NCBI GenBank assembly: GCA_019634925.1
Contig: JAHCAL010000007.1
Span: forward strand, 62,001 to 126,000
Direction of reading: 5' to 3'
DNA from: Pseudomonadales bacterium
GTDB taxonomy: Bacteria > Pseudomonadota > Gammaproteobacteria > Pseudomonadales > Azotimanducaceae
Length of the DNA: 64,000 nucleotides
Each line of letters opens with the position of its first letter. Position 1 is the first letter of the stretch. The position numbers and the translations under genes were made by a program. The notes beneath the pieces were generated by a model. It made no database searches and was not told where the DNA came from. It saw only the letters and a list, made by a program, of their open reading frames with translations. Positions 50,323 to 58,594 of the stretch are shown here, one piece after another.

Positions 50323-53300
50323 ATTCGTTCGTCGACACCGCGATCGCCCGATCGCGCACCACCCTGCTCGTCATGCTGATGGTGATCATCGCGGGGCTCG
50401 CCGCCCGCAGCGCCATCCCCATTGCCAACGAACCGCACATCGAAGTGCCGTTCTTCATGGTCGGGATCTACCACGAGGGCATCTCGCCGGAAGACTCCGA
50501 ACGCCTGCTCGCGCTGCCGATGGAAATCGAACTGCGCAAGGTCGAGGGCGTGAAGGAACTCACCGCCTATGCATCGGAAGGTTCGGCCAGCCTGCTGGTC
50601 GAGTTCGACGCCGACTACGACCTCGACCAGGCGCTGCTCGACGTACGCGAAGCGGTGAATCGGGCCAAACCCAAGCTGCCGAGCACGGCGGAAGAGCCGT
50701 TCGTGCGCGAGCAGACCACCGACGACTTCCCGATCATCCAGATCAACCTGGTCGGCGACGACGTTCCGGAACGTACGCTCTACGACATCGCCCTGACGTT
50801 GCGCGACGACATCGAGGCGATTCCGAGCGTACTCGAAGCGGAAATGGTCGGGCATCGCGAGGAGGTGCTCGAGGCGGTCATCGACCCCACCGCACTCGAG
50901 GCCTATCGCATCTCCAACGAGGAACTCATCAGCACCCTGATGCGCAACAACCGGCTCATTCCGGCCGGGAGCATCGATACCGGGATGGGACGATTCTCGG
51001 TCAAGGTGCCGAGCATCATCGAGGACGCGCGGGACCTCTTCGACCTGCCCATCCGCGCGAGCGGCGACACCGTCGTCACACTGGCCGACGTCGCGACCAT
51101 CCGCCGGACCTTCAAGGACCGCGTGAGCTATGCGCGCGTCGATGGACGCAATGCGATCTCGCTCAAGGTGACCAAGCGCGCCAACGCAAACGTGGTCGAG
51201 ACCATCGACCTGGTCCGGCGTGTCGTCGAACGGCAGCGGCCCAGCATGCCGAGTGCCGTGGAGGTCTTCTATTCGCAGGACCAGGCGCCGTTCGCACGCT
51301 CGCAGGTTGCCGAACTGCAGGGCAACATCCTCACCGCGCTGGCGCTCGTGATGGTGCTGGTCGTGGCGGCGATGGGATTGCGCAGCGGAATCATCGTCGG
51401 CATCGGCATACCGATCTCGTTCCTGTTCTCGCTGATCTTCATCTATCTGCTCGGCTACACGTTCAACTTCATGGTCATGTTCGGCATGCTGCTCGGGCTC
51501 GGCATGCTGATCGACGGTGCGATCGTGGTCACCGAATACGCCGATCGAAAGATGACCGAGGGCTTCGATCGACGCGCCGCCTACGCCATGGCCGCCAAAC
51601 GCATGTTCTGGCCGGTGACCGCATCCGTCGCGACCACGCTGGCTGCGTTCCTGCCCCTGCTGTTCTGGCCCGGCATCCCCGGCAAGTTCATGCGTTACCT
51701 GCCGGTCACGGTATTCACCGTGCTGATCGGCTCGCTGGTGTATGCCCTGCTCTTCGGACCAACTCTCGGCGCACTGTTCGGCAAGGCCGGCGCGCGCGAC
51801 GCGAAGGCGATGGCGACGCTGAAGCAACTCGAGGAAGGCGACCCGACCCGGCTGCCCACACTGACCGGCCTCTACGCGCGCCTGCTCGCATATGCCACCC
51901 GCTACGCCATCGTGACCATGAGCCTGGTCGTCGCGATCCTGGCCACGACGTTCTGGGCGTACGGCCAGTTCGGCCGCGGCATGATCTTCTTCTCGGATCC
52001 CGACCCCAAGTTTGCCCAGGTCGCCGTGCGCGCACGCGGCAACCTGTCAGCCGAGGAGATCAACACACTGGTCTACGAGGTGGAGCAGGAAATCCTGCAG
52101 GTCCGCGGCATCAAGGGCATCAATACCCAGACGTTGCTCACGGGTGGTCCTTCGCGCAGCGGCTTCGACCGGATCGGCTCCGTCTTCATCGAACTGCACG
52201 ACGAGAACGAGCGCGATCGCAAAGGCGCGGTGATCTTCGACGAGATCCGCGCGCGTACTGCCGGACTCGCCGGCATCCAGGTCGAAGTCCAGAAGATGGA
52301 ACAGGGTCCGCCGGTCGGCAAACCGATCCAGATCCAGTTCTCGTCCTACAACCGCGCGCTGCTGGAACCTGCGGTCGCACAGGTGCGGGCGTTCATGGAC
52401 ACGCTGCCCGAGATCATCGACACCGACGATACACGCTCACTGCCCGGCATCGAGTGGCGGCTCACGGTGGACCGGGCCCAGGCTGCGCTCTACGGCGCAG
52501 ATGTTTCGCTGGTCGGTATTGCCGTACAACTGGTGACCAATGGCGTGCTGGTCGGTGAGTACCGTCCCGAGAAAGCCGACGACGCCGTCGACATTCGCGT
52601 GCGGTTTCCCCTCGAGGAACGCGGCATCAACGCCATGGACGATCTGCGCATCGCAACGCCCCAGGGACTGGTGCCGATCTCGAACTTCGTCACGCGTACG
52701 CCGAGCCCGAACGTCGACACCCTGCAGCGCATCAACGGGATTCCGGTCGAGTTCATCCGGGCCAACGTGGCGGAGGGCGTCCTCGCGGACAGCGTGGTCC
52801 GCGAGATCCAGGCCTGGCTCGAGGACCAGCCGTTCAGCCCGGCATTGACCATCCAGTTCCGTGGGGCGAACGAGGAACAGGAGGAGTCGATGGCCTTCGT
52901 CCAGGCCGCGTTCCTGCTGTCCCTGCTGCTCATGTTCGTGTTGCTGGTGACCCAGTTCAACAGCATCTACCAGAGTCTCCTGATCCTGCTGGCCGTGGTC
53001 ATGTCGACCGCTGGTGTGCTGCTAGGACTCCTGATCCTGAAGGCGCCGTTCAGCGCGATCCTGAGCGGTGTGGGCGTGGTCGCGCTGGCCGGCATCGTCG
53101 TGAACAACAACATCATTCTGATCGACACCTACAATCACCTGCGGCGTGAACATCCGCAGCTCGACTACGTGTCGCTGATCGTGCGCACGGGTGCGCAACG
53201 GCTGCGCCCGGTCATGCTCACGACGGTCACCACGGTGTTCGGTCTGCTGCCGCTCGCGAGCAACTTCTCCATCGACCTGGTCAACCGGACCATCGTGTAC

Positions 53301-53528
53301 GGGGGCCAGCTGTCGTCGTTCTGGGTGCCGCTGTCCCAGGCCATCGTGTCCGGGCTGACCTTCGCCACGCTGCTCACACTGATCGCGACACCGGCCATGC
53401 TGGCCCTGCCGCACCAGATCAAGGGGCTCTACGTGCAGACGCGCCGCCGGGTCCGCCGCCAGCTGCGCGCGCGTGGCTGGACGCGCAAGGAATCGTTCAC
53501 CACGACCAGCGAGTCGGCATCGGGCTGA
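50319..53528 (+). CDS. RND efflux transporter, inner-membrane permease
   Basis: The 1069-residue HAE-type permease has twelve predicted membrane spans and two large periplasmic loops. In TM4 the proton-relay segment reads LIDGAIVVTEY with Asp399 present. The second Asp of AcrB is Gly, as is common in this subfamily. TM10 has IVVNNNIILIDTYNH. It exports hydrophobic compounds with the adaptor encoded upstream. Given the context, it may protect against substrates or intermediates of the catabolic genes. Confidence 0.94.
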   Translation: MNSFVDTAIARSRTTLLVMLMVIIAGLAARSAIPIANEPHIEVPFFMVGIYHEGISPEDSERLLALPMEIELRKVEGVKELTAYASEGSASLLVEFDADYDLDQALLDVREAVNRAKPKLPSTAEEPFVREQTTDDFPIIQINLVGDDVPERTLYDIALTLRDDIEAIPSVLEAEMVGHREEVLEAVIDPTALEAYRISNEELISTLMRNNRLIPAGSIDTGMGRFSVKVPSIIEDARDLFDLPIRASGDTVVTLADVATIRRTFKDRVSYARVDGRNAISLKVTKRANANVVETIDLVRRVVERQRPSMPSAVEVFYSQDQAPFARSQVAELQGNILTALALVMVLVVAAMGLRSGIIVGIGIPISFLFSLIFIYLLGYTFNFMVMFGMLLGLGMLIDGAIVVTEYADRKMTEGFDRRAAYAMAAKRMFWPVTASVATTLAAFLPLLFWPGIPGKFMRYLPVTVFTVLIGSLVYALLFGPTLGALFGKAGARDAKAMATLKQLEEGDPTRLPTLTGLYARLLAYATRYAIVTMSLVVAILATTFWAYGQFGRGMIFFSDPDPKFAQVAVRARGNLSAEEINTLVYEVEQEILQVRGIKGINTQTLLTGGPSRSGFDRIGSVFIELHDENERDRKGAVIFDEIRARTAGLAGIQVEVQKMEQGPPVGKPIQIQFSSYNRALLEPAVAQVRAFMDTLPEIIDTDDTRSLPGIEWRLTVDRAQAALYGADVSLVGIAVQLVTNGVLVGEYRPEKADDAVDIRVRFPLEERGINAMDDLRIATPQGLVPISNFVTRTPSPNVDTLQRINGIPVEFIRANVAEGVLADSVVREIQAWLEDQPFSPALTIQFRGANEEQEESMAFVQAAFLLSLLLMFVLLVTQFNSIYQSLLILLAVVMSTAGVLLGLLILKAPFSAILSGVGVVALAGIVVNNNIILIDTYNHLRREHPQLDYVSLIVRTGAQRLRPVMLTTVTTVFGLLPLASNFSIDLVNRTIVYGGQLSSFWVPLSQAIVSGLTFATLLTLIATPAMLALPHQIKGLYVQTRRRVRRQLRARGWTRKESFTTTSESASG

Positions 53529-53574
53529 GAGGGGCCGCCAACCGAAGCGGGCGACCTTCGCGGAGAGAAGGAAA

Positions 53575-53618
53575 CCCCGGCGATGCTGGGGATTGGGGGT
53601 GGAGGGGCATCGCCGGGG
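53575..53618 (+). other. 12-bp perfect stem with G-rich loop (terminator, ncRNA or G-quadruplex)
   Basis: CCCCGGCGATGC (53575-53586) pairs perfectly with GCATCGCCGGGG (53607-53618). The 20-nt loop carries GGGG and GGGGG runs, so the segment from 53588 to 53618 has four runs of at least four G with loops of about 3 to 7. The hairpin and the quadruplex would compete with each other. Confidence 0.6.
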
Positions 53619-53622
53619 CAAA

Positions 53623-53653
53623 CCCGCAACACGAGGGGGGATCGGGTTGCGGG
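53623..53653 (+). terminator. second hairpin in the same spacer
   Basis: CCCGCAAC (53623-53630) and GTTGCGGG (53646-53653) form an eight-base-pair stem around a G-rich 15-nt loop, 4 bp after the first hairpin. It lies about 95 bp after the RND permease stop, in the position of a terminator. Confidence 0.45.
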
Positions 53654-53763
53654 CGGGCAGTGAGCACAAAGTGTCGCTGCCACGAACGATTGGGCACTGC
53701 CCCTGCGATAAAGTTCCCCTCGATCTCACCCGATCTGGAATCTTCACGCGGGGTCGCAACTAT

Positions 53764-53805
53764 TTTTCCCGATCTGCTTTTCCCGATCTGCTTTTCCCGA
53801 TCTGC
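53764..53805. repeat. three tandem copies of a 14-bp unit
   Basis: TTTTCCCGATCTGC is repeated three times without error. A related CCCGATCTG occurs about 40 bp upstream. The T4C3 runs spaced at 14 bp could bind a protein or reflect slippage. Confidence 0.9.
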
Positions 53806-53950
53806 CGCACCTCCCAAGCTGCCGCATCTCACGAGCCGCCGCGGCACGCTTTCCCTCCGATCGCCGGCTCGGGTATCCTGCGGCGCTCGGACGACGTGAC
53901 CCACGTCCCCGTTTCCATCAATCAATCCACGCGCTGGAGCGCCCGGCAGG

Positions 53951-54901
53951 ATGAGCATTGCCCTCGGAGTACATGTCGGCCAGCAGAATATGTCCATGGA
54001 CGACATGCGACGCCTGTGGCGCAAGCTCGACCAGCGCCGGGTCGACTGGATCTCCGCGTGGGATCACTTCTACGAGGCACCCCCCAAGGGCGGCACGCAG
54101 CCTCACTTCGAGGCGCTTGCCACGCTCGGTGCACTGGCCGCGGAGACCAGCCATGCCCGCATCGGCTGCCTCGTGTTCTATGTCGGCTATCGCAACCCGG
54201 CACTGCTCGCGAAAGCCGCCACCACGCTCGACCACATCACCGGCGGCCGCTTCGAACTCGGTATCGGCGCAGGTTGGCACATCTGGGAGGCTTCGGCCTA
54301 CGGCTACCCGTTTCCCGATATCGGCACCCGGCTCGACATGCTCGAGGAAGCCGCTCAGATCGTCCGCCGCATGCTGACCGAGGATCGCACGACGTTCTCC
54401 GGCAAGCACTTCCAGGTCGACGACGCGAGTTGCCTGCCGAAGCCGGTGCAGAAGCGGTTGCCGATCTGGATCGGCGGCGTGGGTGAAAAACGCACGCTCC
54501 GGATCGTGGCCGACCACGCCGACGGCTGGAATGCCGCCTACCTGTCCCCGGACGAGTTCGGGCGTGTCAATGCCGTGCTGAACCAATGGTGCGAAGAGGC
54601 GGGCCGCGATCCGAAATCGCTGAAGCGCGCGGTCAACGTCACGTTCAATCTCGCCCTGGACGAGGCGGGCGTCGCGCGCCAGCGCACGCTCATGGCCGAG
54701 GACTGGGGCCCGACCGCGGCGCGCATCGTCGACGGGGCACTGCTGTGCACGCCCGAACAGGCCCCCGAACGGATCATGGAGTATGCCCGCGCTGGCGCCG
54801 ACGAGGTGAACATCGCGCTGCGCGCGCCGTGGGACGAGGAAGCGCTCGATGCCTACCTCGAGACGGTCATGCCGGCCGTACGGCGCGAACTCGGCGGCTG
54901 A
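53951..54901 (+). CDS. LLM-class flavin/F420-dependent oxidoreductase
   Basis: This 316-residue luciferase-like protein has DWISAWDHFYEAPPKGG and the loop ELGIGAGWHIWEASAYGY. The cofactor segment is LPIWIGGVGEKRTLRIVADH. It resembles the Rv1855c-type subgroup annotated as F420-dependent. The ATG at 53951 begins MSIALGVHVGQQ. It is convergent with the CitE-like gene. It is the third LLM protein of the window and differs clearly from the others. Confidence 0.88.
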   Translation: MSIALGVHVGQQNMSMDDMRRLWRKLDQRRVDWISAWDHFYEAPPKGGTQPHFEALATLGALAAETSHARIGCLVFYVGYRNPALLAKAATTLDHITGGRFELGIGAGWHIWEASAYGYPFPDIGTRLDMLEEAAQIVRRMLTEDRTTFSGKHFQVDDASCLPKPVQKRLPIWIGGVGEKRTLRIVADHADGWNAAYLSPDEFGRVNAVLNQWCEEAGRDPKSLKRAVNVTFNLALDEAGVARQRTLMAEDWGPTAARIVDGALLCTPEQAPERIMEYARAGADEVNIALRAPWDEEALDAYLETVMPAVRRELGG

Positions 54902-54916
54902 GCGGCTGCCGACCGT

Positions 54917-55789
54917 TCACGGGCTGCGCGCGGCCAGCGCCGCCGCAAATGCCAGTACGCGCTCCGCCTCGGCAGCGTGGAGATTTTCGATCAGCTTGCC
55001 ATCCAGTTCCGCCACGCCCTGACCGGCGGCAACCGCGTCACGCCAGGTCTCGAGCACCCGACGTGCGTGCGCCACTGCTGCCGCGTCGAACCCGAACGCG
55101 GCATTGGCCGCATCGATCTGGGTGGGATGGATGAGCGTCTTGCCGTCGAAGCCCATGTCCCGCGCCTGTTCACAGGCCGCGCGGAACGATTCCTCGTTGC
55201 GGAAGTCGAGGTGCACGCCGTCGAGAATGTCGACCCCGGCGGCCCGCGCGGCCGTCAGGCAGCGCTGCAGCGCGTAGGCGAGGTTGGATCGCGACTCGAC
55301 GTGCCGGGCACGCAGGTCCTTGACCAGGTCACTGGTGCCCATGACCAGACAGGCAAGGCGTTTGGTGCGCTCGGCCAGCGCCCGTACGTCGAGAACGGCG
55401 CGCGGCGTTTCGATCATGAACCAGAGCGGCAGCTGCGTCGCACCGATGGCATCGACCGCGGCGACGATACCATCGACCGCCGCCACCGTTTCCACTTTCG
55501 GGAACAGCACAGCGTGCAACGGCAATTCCGCGAGCGCCGCGAGATCGTCCACGCCCCAGGGCGTATCGAGCCCATTCACCCGGACGACCAGTTCGCGATG
55601 GCCGTATCCGCCGGCGCGGATCGCTGCGACGACCTGGCTGCGCGCAAGCGCCTTTGCCGCCACCGACACCGCATCCTCGAGGTCGAATATGATCCCGTCA
55701 CAGGGCAGCGCACGCGCCTTGTCGAGTGCACGCGCGTTGGCGCCGGGCATGTACAGCACCGACCGGCGCAGCCGCAGTAGCGAGTTCAC
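54917..55789 (-). CDS. CitE-like CoA-ester lyase (HpcH/HpaI aldolase family)
   Basis: The 290-residue TIM-barrel lyase has LRRSVLYMPGANARALDKA, the metal-binding FDLEDAVSVAAK, MIETPRAVLDV and GTSDLVKDL. It belongs to the malyl-CoA/citramalyl-CoA lyase or thioesterase group. It cleaves or forms beta-hydroxyacyl-CoA bonds to acetyl- or propionyl-CoA partners. No CitD/CitF subunits are nearby, so it is not citrate lyase. It starts 12 bp below the small membrane-protein gene. Confidence 0.9.
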   Translation of the reverse strand: MNSLLRLRRSVLYMPGANARALDKARALPCDGIIFDLEDAVSVAAKALARSQVVAAIRAGGYGHRELVVRVNGLDTPWGVDDLAALAELPLHAVLFPKVETVAAVDGIVAAVDAIGATQLPLWFMIETPRAVLDVRALAERTKRLACLVMGTSDLVKDLRARHVESRSNLAYALQRCLTAARAAGVDILDGVHLDFRNEESFRAACEQARDMGFDGKTLIHPTQIDAANAAFGFDAAAVAHARRVLETWRDAVAAGQGVAELDGKLIENLHAAEAERVLAFAAALAARSP

Positions 55790-55801
55790 GAATAGTCCGG
55801 G

Positions 55802-56233
55802 TTACGGGTTGCCGCGCCGCACCTCGGCAGGCGCGGAAAAGAAACCGCGCTGGAGCCTGGCCTGCTCCTCGCGGCATTCGGCCTTGCAGCGGCAACTGAA
55901 GTCGGAAAGGATCGAGAGCATGGCGAACGCGCCGAACAGCATGCTGACCGCTGCCCAGGCTTCCTGGCGCGTATACCAGTCGGAGGCGAGTTTCGGGACC
56001 TCCATGAAGAATCCCGCGAAGAAGTAGAACAGCAGTACGGTCGTCGCGACCGCGAGGACCCGCGACAGCAGCATGTTCATGCCGCGGAACAGGGTCACGA
56101 ACGCGAGGAACGCACCGCAGGCATACGGGAACCAGATGTACGGCGTGGGATGCGGCACGTGCAGGAGTGCCAGCACGACGAACATCGTGCCGATCACACC
56201 GTGTACATACTGCATGCTTCGGGTCACGCGCAC
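55802..56233 (-). CDS. four-helix membrane protein with C-terminal cysteines (TMEM220-like?)
   Basis: The 143-residue protein has four hydrophobic segments at about 9-27, 32-50, 55-77 and 88-108. Its second segment region, LLHVPHPTPYIWFPYACGAF, resembles the conserved helix pair of the TMEM220 family; this match is by eye and tentative. After the last helix comes SCRCKAECREE, three cysteines within six residues, which could bind metal or form disulfides. The function is unknown. Its promoter region has two inverted repeats. It is probably co-transcribed with the CitE-like gene. Confidence 0.7.
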   Translation of the reverse strand: MRVTRSMQYVHGVIGTMFVVLALLHVPHPTPYIWFPYACGAFLAFVTLFRGMNMLLSRVLAVATTVLLFYFFAGFFMEVPKLASDWYTRQEAWAAVSMLFGAFAMLSILSDFSCRCKAECREEQARLQRGFFSAPAEVRRGNP

Positions 56234-56245
56234 CGCACCTCGCCG

Positions 56246-56272
56246 AATAACGTTATTTCAATACTGTGAAAT
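56246..56272. promoter_or_regulatory. two overlapping inverted repeats upstream of membrane-protein gene
   Basis: AATAACGTTATT (56246-56257) is a perfect 12-bp palindrome. It overlaps ATTTCA-N6-TGAAAT (56255-56272). Both are AT-rich in a GC-rich genome and lie 13-40 bp before the start of the gene on the minus strand, as expected of an operator. The rest of the spacer to 56387 shows nothing I can assign. Confidence 0.5.
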
Positions 56273-56387
56273 TGATCCGGCGGCGTCAACTGTTTCGTTA
56301 CCGATGGTGACGACTCTCGCCGCCGAGCGCTACCACGATACCCACTCATGACGCAAGGCGCCTGTAAGCGGGCCCTTACCCGGACGT

Positions 56388-57194
56388 TCAGCCGATCCGG
56401 GCCGACTGCCCCCCATCCACCGGCAGGCAGACCGCGGTGATGAAGCGCGCCTCGTCCGACGCGAGGAACAGCGCCGCATTCGCCACGTCCCAGGCGTCGC
56501 CCATGCCGCCGCGCAGCGGTACCTGCGCATCCCGCGCGCGTATGACGTCAGCACGATCGCGGCCGGTCGCCACGTAGCCCTCGATCGCCATCGGCGTGTT
56601 CATGAGCCCAGGCATGATCACGTTGGCGCGGATACCGTGCGCGGCGTTACCCATGGCGAGCGCGTGCGTGTAGGCGTTCAAGGCGGCCTTCGAGGTCTTG
56701 TAGGCGACCAGCCCGACCGAACAGACGGCAGCGACCGACGAGACGTTGGTGATCACCCCGCCGCCCTGCGCGCGCATCGCCGGCAGAGCGTGCTTGCAGG
56801 TGAACATCACCGACTTCAGATTCGTCTCGAAGATCCGCTCCCAGACCGCCTCGGTCATGCGGGTGGCACTCGTGTCGCCCGCGCCGATGCCGACGTTGTT
56901 GTGCAGGATGTCGATCCGGCCATGGCGTGCCATGCAGGTCTCGACGATGCGCCGGCAGGCGTCCTCGCCCGTGACGTCCGCCTGCCAGACACTCCCGCGA
57001 CCGCCGCGCGCCTCGAGCATTGCGAGCGTCTCCGCGGCGGAGTCGAGGTCGCGATCCACCACCAGCACCGTGGCGCCCTCTTCGGCGAAGCGGATGGCCG
57101 TCGCCCGGCCGTTGCCGATCGTGGCACCGGGCGTCTGCCCGGCGCCGACCACCACGGCGATGCGCCCGGCCAGCCGTCCGCTCACACGTCCCAC
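56388..57194 (-). CDS. SDR-family NAD(P)-dependent oxidoreductase
   Basis: The 268-residue SDR has an altered nucleotide loop, VVGAGQTPGATIGNGRATA (an insertion relative to TGxxxGIG). This is typical of a subgroup found in xenobiotic pathways. Asp after beta-2 (VVDRDLD) favours NAD. NNVGIG and Tyr-x3-Lys (AYKTSKAA) are present. The first GTG at 57194 has AAGGG 8 bp upstream and overlaps the preceding CMD gene by 13 bp. A second GTG at 57185 would give a 4-bp overlap. Confidence 0.9.
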   Translation of the reverse strand: MGRVSGRLAGRIAVVVGAGQTPGATIGNGRATAIRFAEEGATVLVVDRDLDSAAETLAMLEARGGRGSVWQADVTGEDACRRIVETCMARHGRIDILHNNVGIGAGDTSATRMTEAVWERIFETNLKSVMFTCKHALPAMRAQGGGVITNVSSVAAVCSVGLVAYKTSKAALNAYTHALAMGNAAHGIRANVIMPGLMNTPMAIEGYVATGRDRADVIRARDAQVPLRGGMGDAWDVANAALFLASDEARFITAVCLPVDGGQSARIG

Positions 57195-57736
57195 CCGGGC
57201 AGCCCTTCGTCCGGCTGTACGCCGAACGTGTTCAGCGCCATGGAGACCAGGTTGTACTGCCCGACCGTGAAGACCAGGTCCATCAGCTGCTGACGCGACA
57301 GGTGTTTCGAGAGCCCTGCCCAGGTTGCGTCGCCGACGTGCGCATCGGCATGCAGTTCGTCGGTTGCCTGGAGCAGCAGCCGGTCCAGCTCACTCAGGCC
57401 CGGCGTCCCGGGCCCGGTCTTCGCCGAACGGATCTCCGCGTCGGTCATGCCGGCCTGGCGCGCGATGAGCACGTGCTGGCCCCACTCGTAACCCGCCTGG
57501 CACAGGTAGCCGATGCGCAGGATGACGAGTTCGCGTTCGCGCGGCGCGAGCGTGGACTTGCCGAGAATGTGATTGCCGAATACGAGCCAGCGGCGCATCA
57601 GGTCGGGATGATGCGCGAGCGTCCTGAAGATGTTGAACACGCGCCCCTGTCTGACGAAGGGCGCCATGATTTCTCGGACCTCGTCGTTCCACTCATCTGC
57701 CTCGAGCGGTGCTACCCGCGGCGCTTTCAGTCGCAT
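57182..57736 (-). CDS. carboxymuconolactone decarboxylase (CMD/AhpD)-family protein
   Basis: This 184-residue all-helical CMD-family protein has LVILRIGYLCQAGYEWGQHVLIARQAG, the conserved helix pair with Cys and His in the AhpD-like active region (only one of the two AhpD cysteines is present). CMD-like proteins of this length are common in xenobiotic and steroid clusters, mostly without a defined role. It overlaps the SDR downstream. A TetR gene lies 101 bp upstream on the same strand, with an operator-like palindrome between them. Confidence 0.87.
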   Translation of the reverse strand: MRLKAPRVAPLEADEWNDEVREIMAPFVRQGRVFNIFRTLAHHPDLMRRWLVFGNHILGKSTLAPRERELVILRIGYLCQAGYEWGQHVLIARQAGMTDAEIRSAKTGPGTPGLSELDRLLLQATDELHADAHVGDATWAGLSKHLSRQQLMDLVFTVGQYNLVSMALNTFGVQPDEGLPGWDV

Positions 57737-57775
57737 CGTGCCTCCCCGTGCGGTTCGTTTGCGAGTTCAAGACTA

Positions 57776-57787
57776 TACACCGTGTAG
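57776..57787. promoter_or_regulatory. palindromic operator/-10 element before the CMD-SDR pair
   Basis: TACACCGTGTAG holds the perfect inverted repeat TACAC-C-GTGTA. Read on the minus strand, TATAGT (57772-57777) is a good -10 hexamer overlapping it, so a repressor bound here would block the promoter. It resembles the element at 48981. Confidence 0.45.
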
Positions 57788-57837
57788 CACCCGGCAGGCC
57801 GGTCGATGCCCGGCCGCACGGGCGGCGTGCGGCACGT

Positions 57838-58479
57838 TCAGCGGATGCCGGCGAACAGGACCCTGAGCGCGGCGGCGGGATCGGCCAGCATGCTGTGCAG
57901 CGAGACGCGCGGATCCTCCGGATGTTCGGAGATCCGGGTACCGCGGTGGTAGAGCAGGAGCGAGGCGACGCCGTGCACGGCCGCCCAGACCACGCCGCCG
58001 AGCCGGGTCGCCGAGAGCGGCGGCGACGCATCGGGCGACAGGCCTTCGGCGAGAATCCGGTAGAGCACGAGGTAGCAGCCCTCCCCAGCCTCCTGCAGCG
58101 AGCGGAATGGACTGAAATCGCCCAGCACCCGGCCGAACATGAGTTCGTAGGTGGTGGGATGCTCGAGCGCGAACTCGACGTACGCAACGCCGAGCGCGAG
58201 CAGGCGCTGCTCGAGATCCGGATGCGGCGCCGCCGCGACCGCGTCGAACCGCGCGCGCAACTCATGAAAGCCCTCCTCGGCGAGCGCGGCCAGCAGACTC
58301 TGCTTCGAGGGAAAGTGCCGATACGGGGCGGTCGGCGAGACGCCGGCCTCGCGCGCGAGCGCGCGCAGGCTGAGCTTCTCCGTGCCATGCGCCGCGATGC
58401 TGGCCAGCGCCGCCTGCATGAGCGTTTCGCGAAGCTCGCCGTGGTGGTAACTGCGCTCGAGAGTCTGGTTGCTGCTCAA
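57838..58479 (-). CDS. TetR-family transcriptional regulator
   Basis: The 213-residue protein has a TetR DNA-binding domain at about 12-62 (LSLRALAREAGVSPTAPYRHF). Its C-terminal TetR_C domain contains AYVEFALEHPTTYELMFGRVL, the WHG-type ligand domain. The start appears to be a TTG at 58479 with GGGGA about 12 bp upstream; no good ATG exists before the conserved helix. It lies upstream of the CMD-SDR pair on the same strand and may repress them through the palindrome at 57776. Confidence 0.87.
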   Translation of the reverse strand: MSSNQTLERSYHHGELRETLMQAALASIAAHGTEKLSLRALAREAGVSPTAPYRHFPSKQSLLAALAEEGFHELRARFDAVAAAPHPDLEQRLLALGVAYVEFALEHPTTYELMFGRVLGDFSPFRSLQEAGEGCYLVLYRILAEGLSPDASPPLSATRLGGVVWAAVHGVASLLLYHRGTRISEHPEDPRVSLHSMLADPAAALRVLFAGIR

Positions 58480-58594
58480 TTTGCCATCGATCCCCGGCCT
58501 GAGCGGACATCATAATTGAGCGGGGGAGTTCGAGGCGACCGGACTTTGCCGCACTGCAACAGCAGGGCCGGCAGATGGGCCCGGAGATCGCCGG

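Larger units (their letters stand above)
53529..53950. other. 422-bp structured, repeat-rich spacer without a gene
   Basis: I see no convincing coding frame. The spacer begins with two strong hairpins (53575-53618 and 53623-53653) and a G-run array with quadruplex potential. A triple 14-bp repeat (53764-53805) follows, then about 140 bp of plain sequence before the LLM gene. It could hold a terminator and a small structured RNA. Confidence 0.5.

Noticed and set aside
53473-54486. A plus-strand frame across the structured spacer into the LLM gene
   Set aside because: It is Arg/His-rich, crosses strong hairpins and repeats, and is out of frame with the conserved LLM sequence.
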